From the NCBI GenBank assembly GCA_963970005.1, contig CAXAMN010008535.1, positions 146,052-210,051 on the forward strand: a stretch of DNA of 64,000 nucleotides, written 5' to 3'. Positions 19,149-30,589 of this stretch are shown here, in pieces. How positions within the stretch are numbered: position 1 is the first letter of the stretch; the number at the start of each line of letters is the position of its first letter. Under the pieces are notes generated by a model, which saw only the letters and a list, made by a program, of their open reading frames with translations, was not told where the DNA came from and ran no database searches. The translations under genes were made by a program, and so were the position numbers. The stretch comes from Durusdinium trenchii (taxonomy: Eukaryota; Sar; Dinophyceae; Suessiales; Symbiodiniaceae).

Positions 19149-20893
19149 CTGACCTGAAGCACCCGTGTCTAAGATACTTCTAGATATTTTAAGATACTCA
19201 AGTATATGTGTGTGTTCTTACGTAAGAAACCAGCCCTTTGGAGAGTCAACAACCTCAAGCCCCGAAGTCCAAAGCCAAAAGCAAGGGTGCCAATCGCAAG
19301 CAGCTGCAGCTGAAAGGCACAATTGCAAAGGCAAACTCATTCAAACAGTTTTCAAGCTTTCCAACAGATTACAATCGCGTTTCAAGCATGACATTGAAAC
19401 AACCAATTGATTCAATGTTGACTCAGTTGACTCAAGCCTTTCAATATCAGAGGGGAAAACTAGCATGGTGTGTTTCAAGCAGAATGTCAATGTCAAACGC
19501 TTAGACACTACAAGCAAGAACATGAACAGTGCACATGCAAGAAACAGTTGCACTTGTAAATCAGCCCCTTTGCCGCTTTGCCTAGCAATTTTGTGCTTTT
19601 GCAAAAGCACATAGACCCACCTTTCCCTAAATTTTGCCAAAGAGGTCCAAAACTCTTCCACTCTGCCGATTCTTCTTTTAGGGACTTAAGAGCAAAGCAC
19701 TCTTGTTGTGAACAAAAAGCAACAAACATGCCAAGGAGGTCTCTTGACGACGTAAGAGTTTGATCTCACCGAACAGGGGTTCTGAGTCTTCCGCATCAGC
19801 AAGAGCATGTTATGCACTGCTGCATGGCAGTGCTGTCAACTTCGCTTCTTTGGCCCTTGGATTCTTCTCTATAGGAATCGCTAGTGATACCTATAGCGTT
19901 CTATAGCTGTGGTGAGAACATAGCTCTCATGGTGGTTGAGTTTCCAGATATTTTAATCCCTTTCGTTTTTTTCTCCACCCGCTCGAGCCTGTGTGCTTTG
20001 GAGGATGATGTAGGCTCTACTGCATCTTCTGACAATCGGACTCGCGCCAATGTGATGGAGTTGGAATTGTAGAGGTTTGTGGCAGATCCCACGTGGCGGC
20101 TTGCGCAGCTGCAACTTGAATGTTTGAAGCCCCAAGCACAGAACCGTGCACTGAATGTCTGCGAAGCAGTTCCGCATGGTGTTTGTGGCATGGCTGGCTG
20201 ATTCTCGTTGAGCTCATTGTGAATGTTTGGGTGTTACGCATGCGCATGCGCCGCAGTTTTGACCGCTTTTGGATGCCCAAACCGTTTTCCTTAGATTGCA
20301 TATACAAGGTCATCCAAGATGACCAATACTACCTTGACCTTATACGGCACTGATTGACGAAGCTTTAGACCATTGAGCTCAGCGCCAAAACATGTCTTTT
20401 TGTCAGATCGATTTGGATCAAGCCAACACCCCGTTCGACAAGTTCAATAATATCTAAGTCATGTTTATTCGCCACGAAGTCCCACTTGAGAACCGGGGGC
20501 CGGCCAATGACAGTGTAAGGGACCAGCGAGGCTGCTTTCGGGCACTTCCACAGCCAGGTTGATGGCTGAAGCATTGGCGGCCAGCGAGGCTGCCTTGGTT
20601 TCGCCTTGGGTCGTGGCACCCCGGCAGGAAACCTGACATGTTGTTGGTATGTTTGAGGGAAACTTGGCGAAGAAGGAGGATTGTACTCCTATCTTCAGAT
20701 GCCCGAAGGAAAGCAAGCAGCCAGCATTTCGGACTTTCATGAGTCACTCACTGACGAGGGTGATCGCGTGGCCATTCAAGTCCTGAGCTTCCGAGAGTTT
20801 GGTTCAGGTTTGCTAACAACGGCCACAAGATGATGATTAACAAGAACGCTATTTAAGGGCTGACGCCCGACAGCCGGCCAGGAGCCCATGACT

Positions 20894-20895
<2 letters not shown>

Positions 20896-20923
<28 letters not shown>
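20896..20923. repeat. (GTT)n microsatellite
   Basis: About nine GTT units follow the string GACAGCCGGCCAGGAGCCC. A similar arrangement (CAACAGCTGGCCAGCAGGG then a GTT/GTG tract) occurs at 39370-39475, so the microsatellite may be the tail of a dispersed repeat. Confidence 0.85.
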
Positions 20924-20924
<1 letters not shown>

Positions 20925-21349
20925 GTTCCGGTCGTGGTTGAGGGGCCCACCACGTGATGCAGGTTATGCCTGCCGGTGCGGCCGCATTTCTAGCATTATG
21001 ATCAAGTGTTGTGCCTATGTTTGGAGTTATGTTTTGTGTAGTTTGGACCATTTATGTTGACAGACGCATCAGATGCGTTTTTTTTCGCTCCGGACCCCCT
21101 CTCCGAGGCCGAAACCATGTAAAAGCCACAGTTTTTTGACGTGGCCAGGATCGACTCCGGCCTCATCCAAGCGCACGAAACACTGCAAAACGCGATGTGT
21201 TTGAACGTCGCGCGCAAAAAACACTGCAAAGCACAGGGGGCGAGGTCTAACCCAGTGGGTCGGCGGGGGTGGAGCCACTCTCTCCTTTGAAGAGGAGAGA
21301 ACCCTTCGGGAGGACATGGCCAGGTGCGCCCCTGGGTGGGCTACATCGC

Positions 21350-21425
21350 TACATCGCTACTAGGAGCAAGGACGCTACTAGGGGCTCCTGGCATCTCTAG
21401 GAGCAAGAACGCTATTAGGGGCACC
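21350..21425 (-). repeat. dispersed copy of the 40-bp minisatellite, inverted
   Basis: Two degenerate units in reverse orientation (CTACTAGGAGCAAGGACGCT, TCTAGGAGCAAGAACGCT). Confidence 0.85.
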
Positions 21426-22134
21426 AGATCACAAGCTGACAACGGCCAGGCACGAACACCCTCCCGAAACGATCTGGAAGCGGCAGAGGAGGCAGACTTG
21501 CAGGTGCCAGCGCTGGCAGACTTCAAATCGATTCGACAAGAAGGCCTAACTACCCCTTACTACTGCAAAGATATGTTTTATGTTTTTTCGTCCTTTTCGT
21601 CTATTTTCCCCTAAGGTATTTGACTCAACTACCCCTCCCTGCTCGAAAGCCAGTTACTGTAGTTGGAAACCTGTTGGTTGTTCCAGGTTGGTGTCTAGGG
21701 CACTGAGTTTTTCTTCCGGAATGTCAGATTGTGGCACATGTGTGGCTCCATGTCCGTTTCTATATGACAGCTTGAGTCAGCAGAGGGGGTTGGTTTACTT
21801 CTTTCAAACAGGGGGTTTTGAAGGTTCCCCAAAACTCAAAGACTTTGTCACAGGCGGCCCTGTTACTGTCCCAAAGAATGGTGCCGCAGCTCCTGATTGA
21901 GTCCAGTGACGAAGAGGCGCGCAGACGGAGTTCTTGCCAGGTTGTTTTGGTTGGGCTGTGCAATCACATTCTCTACGACATTGGGACAGAAGGTGCTGTG
22001 GAACTTTTCATCATTGTGGAATGGTGTTGCCGCTAGCATCCTAAGGATCTTCTACATGTGTGTCAAAGGCGTAAGTTCTCTTGTCTAGTGTTTACCTGAC
22101 AGCCGGGCACCGCCCAACCTGAAGGAAGAGGAAG

Positions 22135-22350
22135 AGGAAGAAATATATTTCTCTCTTTCTCTCGCTCTTTCTTTCTTTCTTTCTTTATTTCTTTCGCTTT
22201 GCCTTTCTCTTTGTCTTTCTCTTTCCTAGTGCTTTTCCCTTTCGCTTTCTCTTTCCCTTTCTTTTTCTCGTTTCCTTTCACTTTTCTTATCGCTTTCTTT
22301 TTCCCTCGGTTTCTCTTCCTCTTGCTCTGTCTCTGTCTCCATCTTCGTTT
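22135..22350. repeat. polypyrimidine (CTTT-rich) tract
   Basis: About 200 bases of C and T with few purines on the plus strand. The long minus-strand Lys/Glu/Arg frames and plus-strand Phe/Leu/Ser frames here are products of composition. Confidence 0.9.
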
Positions 22351-22639
22351 TTCTCTGGCCCGCGGCTATGTTGGGCCAATGTCGGTGCCTATGCTGTGCT
22401 AGGCCTATGTTAAGCCCAGGAGCAGGCAGCATACACATAAAATGCTAATAATGCCAGGCACCTCCTGCAGCATAAGTTGCGCAACTGTCCTTTGAAATCA
22501 ACAAAAATAAGAAATCGAAGACCCTGCATAGACACTCGGTGGGGGCACGCCCCTCCTAATCGGGCCAGCACGCCCTAGCACCGCCGGAGGCGGTCCCTCC
22601 GATTAGCCGCCGACCAACTGCGGGGATGCACTGAAAACT

Positions 22640-23290
22640 TGTAGGGGAGTGGGGAGAGCGTGGACGGATGGCTGCGAGATCGTTGTCAAATGCACGCGGT
22701 GCGAGTTATGCTGCGCGAGGCGCCTTGCATTATTAGTAGTTTGAACTTTTGCAAGCTCTTCTTCTCTTCTTATTCCAGAGAAGGAGAAAGAAAAAGATAA
22801 GGGAAAAAGGAAAAAGGGTGGAGGAAGAGAAAGATACAAAGAAAGAGCGCGAGAAATAGAAAAAGGAAGACAAACAAAAAGAGATGCAGAGGGGGGCTGT
22901 TTCGGACACCCGACCGAGTCCTGCTATGCCGCCTGCGCCCTGCAAGGCCTGCGCCTGACGCCTGCACCTGCCCCGGCCCGCTCTTAGGTGAAAAAAACCG
23001 CTGGGACGCTCTATCGGAGGCAATGGAAACTCGCAGGCCACTAAGGAGAGCGTGGACAGAGGGATTTCTGTAGAAGCGGCGCAAGATGGATGAACATAGC
23101 GCCAACATAGCCCCAAGATAGCTCAAAGATTGATATGTTGATGGCAGCGCGGTTGCTTTCAGTTGGCCGTGGTGCGAGATATGCTGCTCAAGTGGCTGTG
23201 CACTATTCGCATTTTGTGATTTTTGCTTGCTCTTCCAGAGAAGGAAAAAGAAAGAGTCAAAAACAAGAAATGGAAAGACGATGCACCTGG
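22640..23290. repeat. diverged direct duplication (two copies about 450 bp apart)
   Basis: Copy one (about 22650-22800) and copy two (about 23040-23260) share, in order, GAGAGCGTGGAC, GGTGCGAG then TATGCTGC, GCTCTTC and CCAGAGAAGGA followed by an A/G-rich tail. The layout resembles repeated insertion of a short element with an A-rich end. It is not assigned to a family. Confidence 0.55.
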
Positions 23291-23313
23291 ACGGAGTTGC
23301 AGGAACTAACACG

Positions 23314-23353
23314 ACAGCAGCAGCAGCAGCAACAACAACAACAACAACAACAA
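23314..23353. repeat. (CAG)n(CAA)n microsatellite
   Basis: Five CAG units followed by about eight CAA units. An 88-codon frame through it would carry a Gln run, but no supporting coding signal surrounds it. Confidence 0.85.
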
Positions 23354-24884
23354 CACCCACGACGACTACGACAACGACAACAACGTGAAGGACTGCCTTG
23401 ATCAGAGCTTAAACCCCCCTGCGCCTGCCCATGCCCTGCCTGCGACTTGCCTGCCCGGCCCTCGCTCAGGCGTAAGCCTTGAAATGGGGCCAGCGGGTCC
23501 GGCCCTGGCAACAACGCCTGACCCTGCCAACAAACGCGGCTGCCCGCAGGGCAAGGAGCGTGCCCCCCCCTGACTGACCTACATGATCGCGGGCACCCCC
23601 GCTATCCTCCAGGGCCACAGGGGAAAAGGGTTGGAGGCCTTTGCGAACGCCAGTGGAAGGGCTGCTCTTGGAGACAAAAGTATAGGCACCGACAAAACAT
23701 CGAAAAATGTGTTTTTGGGCATGTTTTTGCAAAACGTGTTGTTTCAACATCTTCTCATTTTTTAACATGCTCGTCTGGGTGTCCTTTTCGCGGCGGGGGG
23801 GTCCATGAGGGGTTCCGTGCAGGGCCCCACCTCACAATGGCCCACGCTCGAATCCAAGGGCATATCAACGCCCTTCCTGGGAAAAACATCCCGGTCAGCA
23901 GCGATTGAAATTTTTCACACAATCCTTAACTGCTTGGCAGATTTTTGACAATGTGACAGGCGGCTGACATCGCCCAGCCCCACCGGAGTCTGTCTCAGGA
24001 ACACGCTGTCTTCGCTCCACTCACGCTCACGTTCATCGCCCTAGACCGGGTCGGCGGATTTGATTTCGATCATTGGCATTCGTCTTGTGTTGAACTCGTA
24101 GATGTCTCTTTGTAAGCGAGGGCTTCGAGTTTTGGTTGTCATGTAGACTGAGAAATGAGAAGGGCCTAATGTTGCAGCTCTGCGGAAGTTAACTTCAAGG
24201 CCATGTCAAGGAACCTTTCAAGTTTTCGAGGAGTCCAGTCACCTCTACAGACCAACTACTTGGTGGAAGGATTCGTTGTGACTCTGTTATCTTCCTTAGA
24301 TATGTACTCTCTGGTTTCTCTGAAGTCAGAAGAAAGAAGTGCACTTCTCCACGACGTGTGAAGAGTGGAGGTATTGAGGGTGAAGTTCTGTTGCTAGCAG
24401 CTAGCTGCTAGCATGTCCAGCGAGTTGCGTGAGGCAGGAGATGCGCAATGTCCGAAACGGCACAAGGCCAGCGGGGTTTTTGCCACCAATGATAGCCATC
24501 TGATATGCAATGCAAGTTGTGGTGAAGTTTGTGAAGGAAATGTTGACGGAATTGTCCGCGTTTGTGTAGCGTGAGAACTTGCATTCATTTCAACACAATC
24601 CCATTGTTGTTTGGAATTATATATATATATATTTCAATGGTAAAATAGTTCAGTTCACTTTCGTTTGCCAAGGCTGGTAGCCATACAGCAAGCACACAGT
24701 AAAGACGGGTGTCCAACCCGAATAATTAAATTTTTCGCAGGAACTGTCTTTTGAGGGGTCACGTAACGCATGTGCAGAATTCTGCAAAAACCTGAAACGA
24801 ACGGACTCTTCCAGATGAAACGTCGGAGACGTTCGAAGGGTAATGTATGAATGGTCAATGGGGCACATTTGGACATTGATCATT

Positions 24885-25066
24885 TCAGTGCTTCCCATGA
24901 GTGTGTGGAATCTGACAGTAGAAGACTTTGACCGTGACACCCCTGTAGTCTAGGCCAGCAAAATCCATGAAAGTGTTCGCTACTCCGGTCGGCCATCTGT
25001 GTGGTGCAGGCCGCAGCTTGAGGTAGCCCCGGCAGCCTGTGCCGAGTCGGAAATTTTCCATGTTTC
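24885..25066 (-). CDS. putative 3'-terminal exon, unknown protein
   Basis: From an acceptor CTGCAG just upstream of 25066 the minus strand reads about 60 codons to a TGA at 24885, including ENFRLGTGCRGYLKLRPAPH and TFMDFAGLDYRGVTVKVFYC, with strong coding bias. The plus strand of the same interval has stops in all frames. No family recognised. Confidence 0.4.
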
Positions 25067-25072
25067 CTGCAG

Positions 25073-25227
25073 AGGCCAAAACGGACAAGTTTGAGCGATG
25101 CATGAGCTATGCAGCTACTCCCCACGTGAACACTTTGCTCCGTGCAGCCATTCTGGACATAGTCATGCATTTCCGTGAATGTTTGCTTGCGAAGACCTAT
25201 ATAGCCACACCTGTGAAGTCATCAAAG
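25073..25227 (+). CDS. single internal exon with consensus splice sites
   Basis: Acceptor TTTCCTGCAG and donor GTAGGT bound 155 bases that read two leading bases and 51 codons, including TDKFERCMSYAATPHVNTLL and DIVMHFRECLLAKTYIATPV. Partner exons were not identified. The acceptor overlaps that of the minus-strand exon just before it. Confidence 0.45.
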
Positions 25228-28149
25228 GTAGGTGTTTATTTCGAGCTAGTTTTTAGAAGCACGCGAAGGAGAAACCACAATGAAGATACACGTAGCAAAC
25301 AAGTATAGACAAGACTTGACATGAACAAAAGTTGAAAGAATAGAACAGGAAAGGCAATAGTCCCCTTCCACCCAGAAGAAACCGGAATTTGTGATCACAC
25401 TGTTTACTAACCATGGTGCCGATGGTTGGCGCGACCCTCATTCCAAACTGTGATATATGTGGCCAATTTGCTGAGATTTGCTTAGGAATCCAGGTGGGCG
25501 GGAAGCAAAAGGATGTTCTTTTTGCTGCCACAGCTTGAAAAGTTTTGATTTGCTTTGCGACATTCCTTCAGGTTTGGCCTATTGGCCACTACTGTTATGG
25601 CTGCCACTGCTTGCTGTACAGTATGCTGCCGTGAGGGGCTCGTGAAACTCCAGAGAGTGTTTGCAATGTGCATCAAAAAACGGGGGTTGGGTTGGGCCGG
25701 GTGTTTCTTCGACCAAGCGAAGGGTTCAGATCTGAGCCCTCTGGCAACCTACTAACTTCTAGCGAGGCGCCTCCTATGATTACCTACAGTAGTTCCTTTT
25801 TTGGGAGGCGCCTCCTACCGCTCTTCATCGCTTAACCCCGAGCAACAGAAAAAGAGTAAGCGTTCATTGCATAATGCTTCATGACGTGCTCAGGTGATGT
25901 TTCTGGGCACAGGCATGCAGGCAGGGCTGAAGTGTCAGACACTTGCCTCAGCGCAACATGTAGACGTTCCGCTCAGTCTGCCGTGCATTCCATCACCGGC
26001 ATTTTTGTCGATACGCCTGTATGTGGCCAGGTGCTAAGAAATGTTTGCTTCTCGTTTCACTTGTTTTCTCTCAGAGTGGGGTGGTTGCAAAGCAGTTATG
26101 TCTACATTGTAATGGCCAGGTTGTTGTTTTGCTGCACTTTCAGAGACACCTAATATTTTTGATACATGCATGGCTGAATGAGCTGTATTACTGTAAGGCG
26201 CTGTTGTAGTCCATGCAATTCCCTTGAGACACTTGATGAATGTTGTTTTTGCATTTTCTGACAATTGAGGGCTCATGAAGATCGTTTGGTGCGTCATGCT
26301 AGTTTTGTGCCAGAGACTTAGAAGTCCCTTTTTGAGATCTTTCCTGACGTAAATTTGAGGGTTCCAATCAAGTGCATGACGCACTATGTTGTTTCCATTG
26401 TCAGATGCAAGATCAATTGCTTTACTTTGTTTTTGTCCTGTCAATGGAGCGAGGCGGAGCTTGCCAGACACTATATTAACAAATTGCTTGACTGTGACAC
26501 CCAAGCTCAATGATAAATTGGCTGCAATACCTCGCAAGTTGAATGAATTTCTGTGCCAAGGTTTGGATTGTTTGCGGAACGTCTTCAAGCCAGGTGTGGC
26601 ATTGTGGCGGGTGTGAGAGAGGAAAGAAGAACTGATACATAATATTATATATATATATTATGCAGCATTCCTCACTGGAAGTCATGCCCTGAAAAGCTAA
26701 CAAGTGTCACTAGATTGCGGAATGCATGAAGTCATCACAAACTACTTGCCAACGAGGAAGTGAATGTTCGCGAAACGAGACCAATGGTCGAGAGTAAACT
26801 CGAACAGAGGGGTCTTCGAGAAATGATCGCATGTTACCGTGTTCTGTTCCCTTGTCAGATGAGATGATGCCGACATATGCTAACTGTGACTGTGTTCATA
26901 AACCTTTGTGTCATCCTGTGACTTTGCGTCAGGTGTTACTGGAGGCACAGATGTGCAAACTGCCCAGATGTTCGAGTCCTACGCCGCCAAGGCCTGACGA
27001 TTCGTGTCACTCGTGTTAGACGTCAGCTGCACGTCAGGGGGTTCAGTTTGCTTCCTTCTGCATGATCTTGTCTCTCGGCTCTCGGTCAGGTACTCCCTGT
27101 TGGAAGCACCGTCCATATGTTGTTTACCACAGATGAAAGCATTCTGTTTCCTTCCTGCCAGAAACATCATCTGTGGAGGTTTGGGACGAGCTTTTCGGAT
27201 TCGGGAAGTTTATAGAAACTTCACGTGCTCCAACATGTGCCCCATGTTGCCCCTATTCAAGACCTGTTCGCGGACACAGTATTTCAATGGCCCTTTGGAC
27301 AATGCTAACCGTTCGGAGCTCTTAAGGAAGGAGCGCTGGTCCTGGCGGTGAATTTAGCATCTATGGCGGTGCAGCTGCCCTGTGGTTTAGCATAAGGAAG
27401 TCAAAAGTTTGATGTCATTACCACAGGGCAAACAGATGCAAACGTTGAACAGTACCTAATGATACCTATATCATGGATTATTCTCAGGATATTGGATCCA
27501 TGTGGATCCAACAGATATAGATCTTAGATGATCTTAGACGTGCATGGTTGCAAGGCTCTCTCGATAATATTCTATAGATCAATTGTTTACTTGCGTTAGT
27601 CAATGGATGAAGACAAATGGTAAAGCATGTGCCAATGTGCGTTGCTTTATTTGTCAAACATGATTTACATGGGGGAGGGGAGGATGATCACATCAGAGTC
27701 ATGGCGGGCCATGTTGGTTGATTGCCAACAGATCCGCATTTGTTTATGCCATCATAACGGCCCTCAAGCGCCCAGAGCAAAGAACAGGTAGCAAGCATTC
27801 CTTGGTGCGTGAATCAAGCAAGTTGCAAAGCTTGGGCAAGAACTTCTAGAAGATTGCCGAGCTGGCTAATGTCTGCTGAACAGAAGGGTTCTTAAGTCAG
27901 CGCGTTGCTTCTCAATATGTGCCAGTTACAATGTTTATACATGCTCCACTGTCATTGTCCCCGAAGATATCAGGGGTCTATGATGCCAGGCAATTCAAGC
28001 ACTGCATGTGATGATCGGGCTTGGGTCCCAGTACCAATGCCAGTACCGGCACAGCCGTTTGGAGCATTCCAAGTTTGGGACATGAAGATTTTGAGAAAGA
28101 ACCAAAAGCAAGGACCAGAAGCAGCAAACCATAGCACTGCTTGAACAAA

Positions 28150-28250
28150 GAGCACTGGCTACTAGGGGCTCCTGGCCTTACTACTAGGAACAAGAAGCTA
28201 CTAGTAGCAAAGGGCATCGCTACTAGGAGCAAGGACGCTAATAAGGGCAT
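28150..28250 (-). repeat. dispersed copy of the 40-bp minisatellite, inverted
   Basis: Two to three units in reverse orientation, with AACAAGAAGCTACTAGTAGC between them; this last piece links the family to the copies near 57.4 and 61.6 kb. Confidence 0.85.
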
Positions 28251-28419
28251 CCCCATACCTGGCCACTCAAGGAGCTCTTTAAGGTGACCATGATGTGCTA
28301 GCCTGAAAGTTGGGCACTAGCCGCATCTTCCCTACCACACCACAAGAGCAACAATCGGTAACAATCGCTGTTCCTCCACCCTTTGTTACCTTCTTAATGC
28401 AAGTGCGCTCCGCATTGCG

Positions 28420-28790
28420 GCGCTGTGTGTGTGTGTCCCACCCTGTACCCAAGGGACCCATTCGATACCGATTTGATTCATGCAGGGGAGTGGAGCAGGC
28501 CTGCAGAGCTCCACTTAACAAAGCTCTCTGCAGTGTCCTGAAAATATCACTGGAGACGTCCAGTGCCGTACCTGCACCATGACAATACACTACTTTTCCT
28601 GCGCTGTTCTTTGCTTCCATGGCGGTTCATGTTCCTCCCCCCAAACCTTTACACCACCTTTGAGAGCAGCCGCGCTACGCAGTTTTGCAGCCGCGTTGAA
28701 ACTTTGTTCGAACACCTTCACGTGCACGGACCTTTCACCTTACCGTTCCATCGAGTCAAGTGCATTGCCTCACTGAATACCACTCGGATG
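28420..28790 (+). repeat. diverged copy of the ~370-bp dispersed repeat
   Basis: It begins with a GTGTGTGTGTC run and CACCCTGTACCCAAGGG, then ATTCATGCAGGGG, and later shares TCCATGGCGGTTCATG, CCCCCCAAACC, GCAGCCGCG and TTACCGTTCCATCGAG with the copies at 47.7, 48.8 and 49.2 kb, in the same order and spacing. It is the most diverged of the four. Confidence 0.6.
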
Positions 28791-30133
28791 ACTATCGAGG
28801 TGTGTGTGGGTACCTAATTGCAATGGCCTCCAAATAAACCTAGAAGCGATGGCCTCCAACCTAGAAGCGATGGCCTCCAACCCAATAGCGAACTATATTA
28901 CTAAATATTGCTGAGACTCTTGGCGGGGGAGGAGGCCTGTTAGACCAGAGCAGCTAATATGTTTGCACAATGGAATATGTTGCAAAAGGTCCAGCAGGCT
29001 TATCAATGGATAGTTTGGAACAATGGGGAACCGTTTCCCTTTCATCATATTTCATCTCTCGAATGATTTCCAAGGCGGTGTGCCAAGCTCGAAGTGGACA
29101 GGGATACCATGAAACGACAGGCAAGGGGCTTTGGAGGGTTGGAGAATGTGATATCCCTCCAATTTGACTGCCCCATCCATCAAATGTCAACCTAGAATCC
29201 CTGCCCACTTGAGGCCCAAGCAGCAGGTGAGCCAGTTTCTCAGATTGCTTTCTCGAGCAGTGCATCATGTGTTTGAAAGGTAGAACAGGGTATTTGGGAA
29301 TTCGATGTCCAAAATCTGGCAAATCATCGGATCGAGAAATCCTGCTCCCGGAGTCTAGGTTCTCGAAGCAGCTCATGGCGGAGTCGAAGGAAGGAAAGGC
29401 GTCCTGTGCTCAGAAGCTAGCTACACTCCAGTGGCCTGTTCGGTCAAAATCCTCATGATCATACTCGGTACGAAATCGAAAGACCTTCACTGTAATGTTT
29501 GCAGGAAGAACTAACTATAAACTGAAGATGGGTGTGCTATTGGGTAGTCAAGAAATTTGAACCGTAAAGATGCTAGCAATGTGCTGCAAAGAACCAAACA
29601 CACAATCAATCACCCAAAATACAGCATCGAGAAAGACATTATTCTGAAAGCTTAATTATACATAATACTTAATTGGAGTCATGTCGTGCTCGCTTTTCTG
29701 TGAGTTAGAACGTCTCACTCCCTATACACGGTCCCTTGTTTGTAACCAGCTGGGTCACTCAGATTGTTTGGTTGCTTGGACAAGTCAGACACCATTAGTT
29801 TAGGCCAGAGACAAAGATGCCAGAGGAGACAAAGGAGAAGGAGGTGGACTGCAATGTGGTGGTTGTGCATGCCGCAAGAATTGGGACAATTGGGACGCTT
29901 CACAACAATGTCATGTCCTTTTGGCCTCTGAGAATTTTAGGATATTTTAGGCATCCTGATTGCAAGGTATCAAGTTGGCATGGACCTGTTTGAAATCATG
30001 TAGCTACCAGCTACCATCGTTCAAGGGTGTTTCAATTCAACTTGGAACTATGAAACACCTGCAACATCCTGCAACCCTAAGATGGCATCGTTCCAACATT
30101 TGCAGGACGAGCTTCGCAAGCGAAATTGATCAT

Positions 30134-30357
30134 TCACACTGGTGATTTGGTCTCAGCCGCACCATCTTCACAGATGTTGATCTTTGCATTGGCAGTCCCG
30201 TTGGAGAGCACAAGACGATCCAAACAATCAGGGCCAGATTGGGGAGAATCCGTTTCCAAGTCCAAGAATCCGTAACCCCCAAGCCAGATAAGTTGCCCTG
30301 ATAGATCTAAAGTCAGATTGCAATCCGCATGGTACTCCTTCTCCCTGGCTCCGATTT
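30134..30357 (-). CDS. putative exon, unknown protein
   Basis: The minus strand reads without stop from about 30357 to a TGA at 30134, including EKEYHADCNLTLDLSGQLIW and LDRLVLSNGTANAKINICED, with coding-like codon choice. A donor GTGTGA at 30140 would remove the last codon and stop. The 5' border is uncertain. A second minus frame (30228-30587) is a shadow. No family recognised. Confidence 0.35.
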
Positions 30358-30589
30358 TGAACCGTTTCAAGGTGTGATCGATTCGGATGGAAAGGGTGCT
30401 CAAGCAAGAAGTGCAATGATCCAATCGCTGTGGAATTCTCCAACTGCGTGGAATTGCGAATTGCGTGGTCTTTGCACGATGAAGTGGCTGGATCATTGTC
30501 ACCTTCATAAGATCTCACTTTTGGCCAACAAATTCCCATACACAAGAGAGCAACTGAGAAGAGTTGCAAGGCTTTGCAGTTTGACAAAT

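Larger units (their letters stand above)
19149..24884. other. repeat-rich stretch with little coding signal
   Basis: Only one weak exon is seen, at about 19244-19330 on the plus strand, a lysine- and glutamine-rich peptide (SQQPQAPKSKAKSKGANRKQ). The rest holds microsatellites, a long pyrimidine tract, a diverged duplication and a minisatellite copy, listed separately. Long frames on opposite strands in 20.4-21.3 and 22.7-23.8 kb come from low-complexity sequence and are not called. Confidence 0.5.
25228..30133. other. little coding signal; scattered repeats
   Basis: Weak exon-like stretches are seen at 27165-27350 (plus, reading GRAFRIREVYRNFTCSN to a TGA, but a second frame is also open) and 28954-29376 (minus, 140 codons, AT-ending codons). 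A pair of GGAGGCGCCTCC palindromes lies at about 25765 and 25810. GATGGCCTCCAA units repeat near 28820-28880. No gene is supported. Confidence 0.4.

Noticed and set aside
22063..22438. Lys/Glu/Arg-rich and Phe/Leu-rich ORFs
   Set aside because: Reflect the polypyrimidine tract only.
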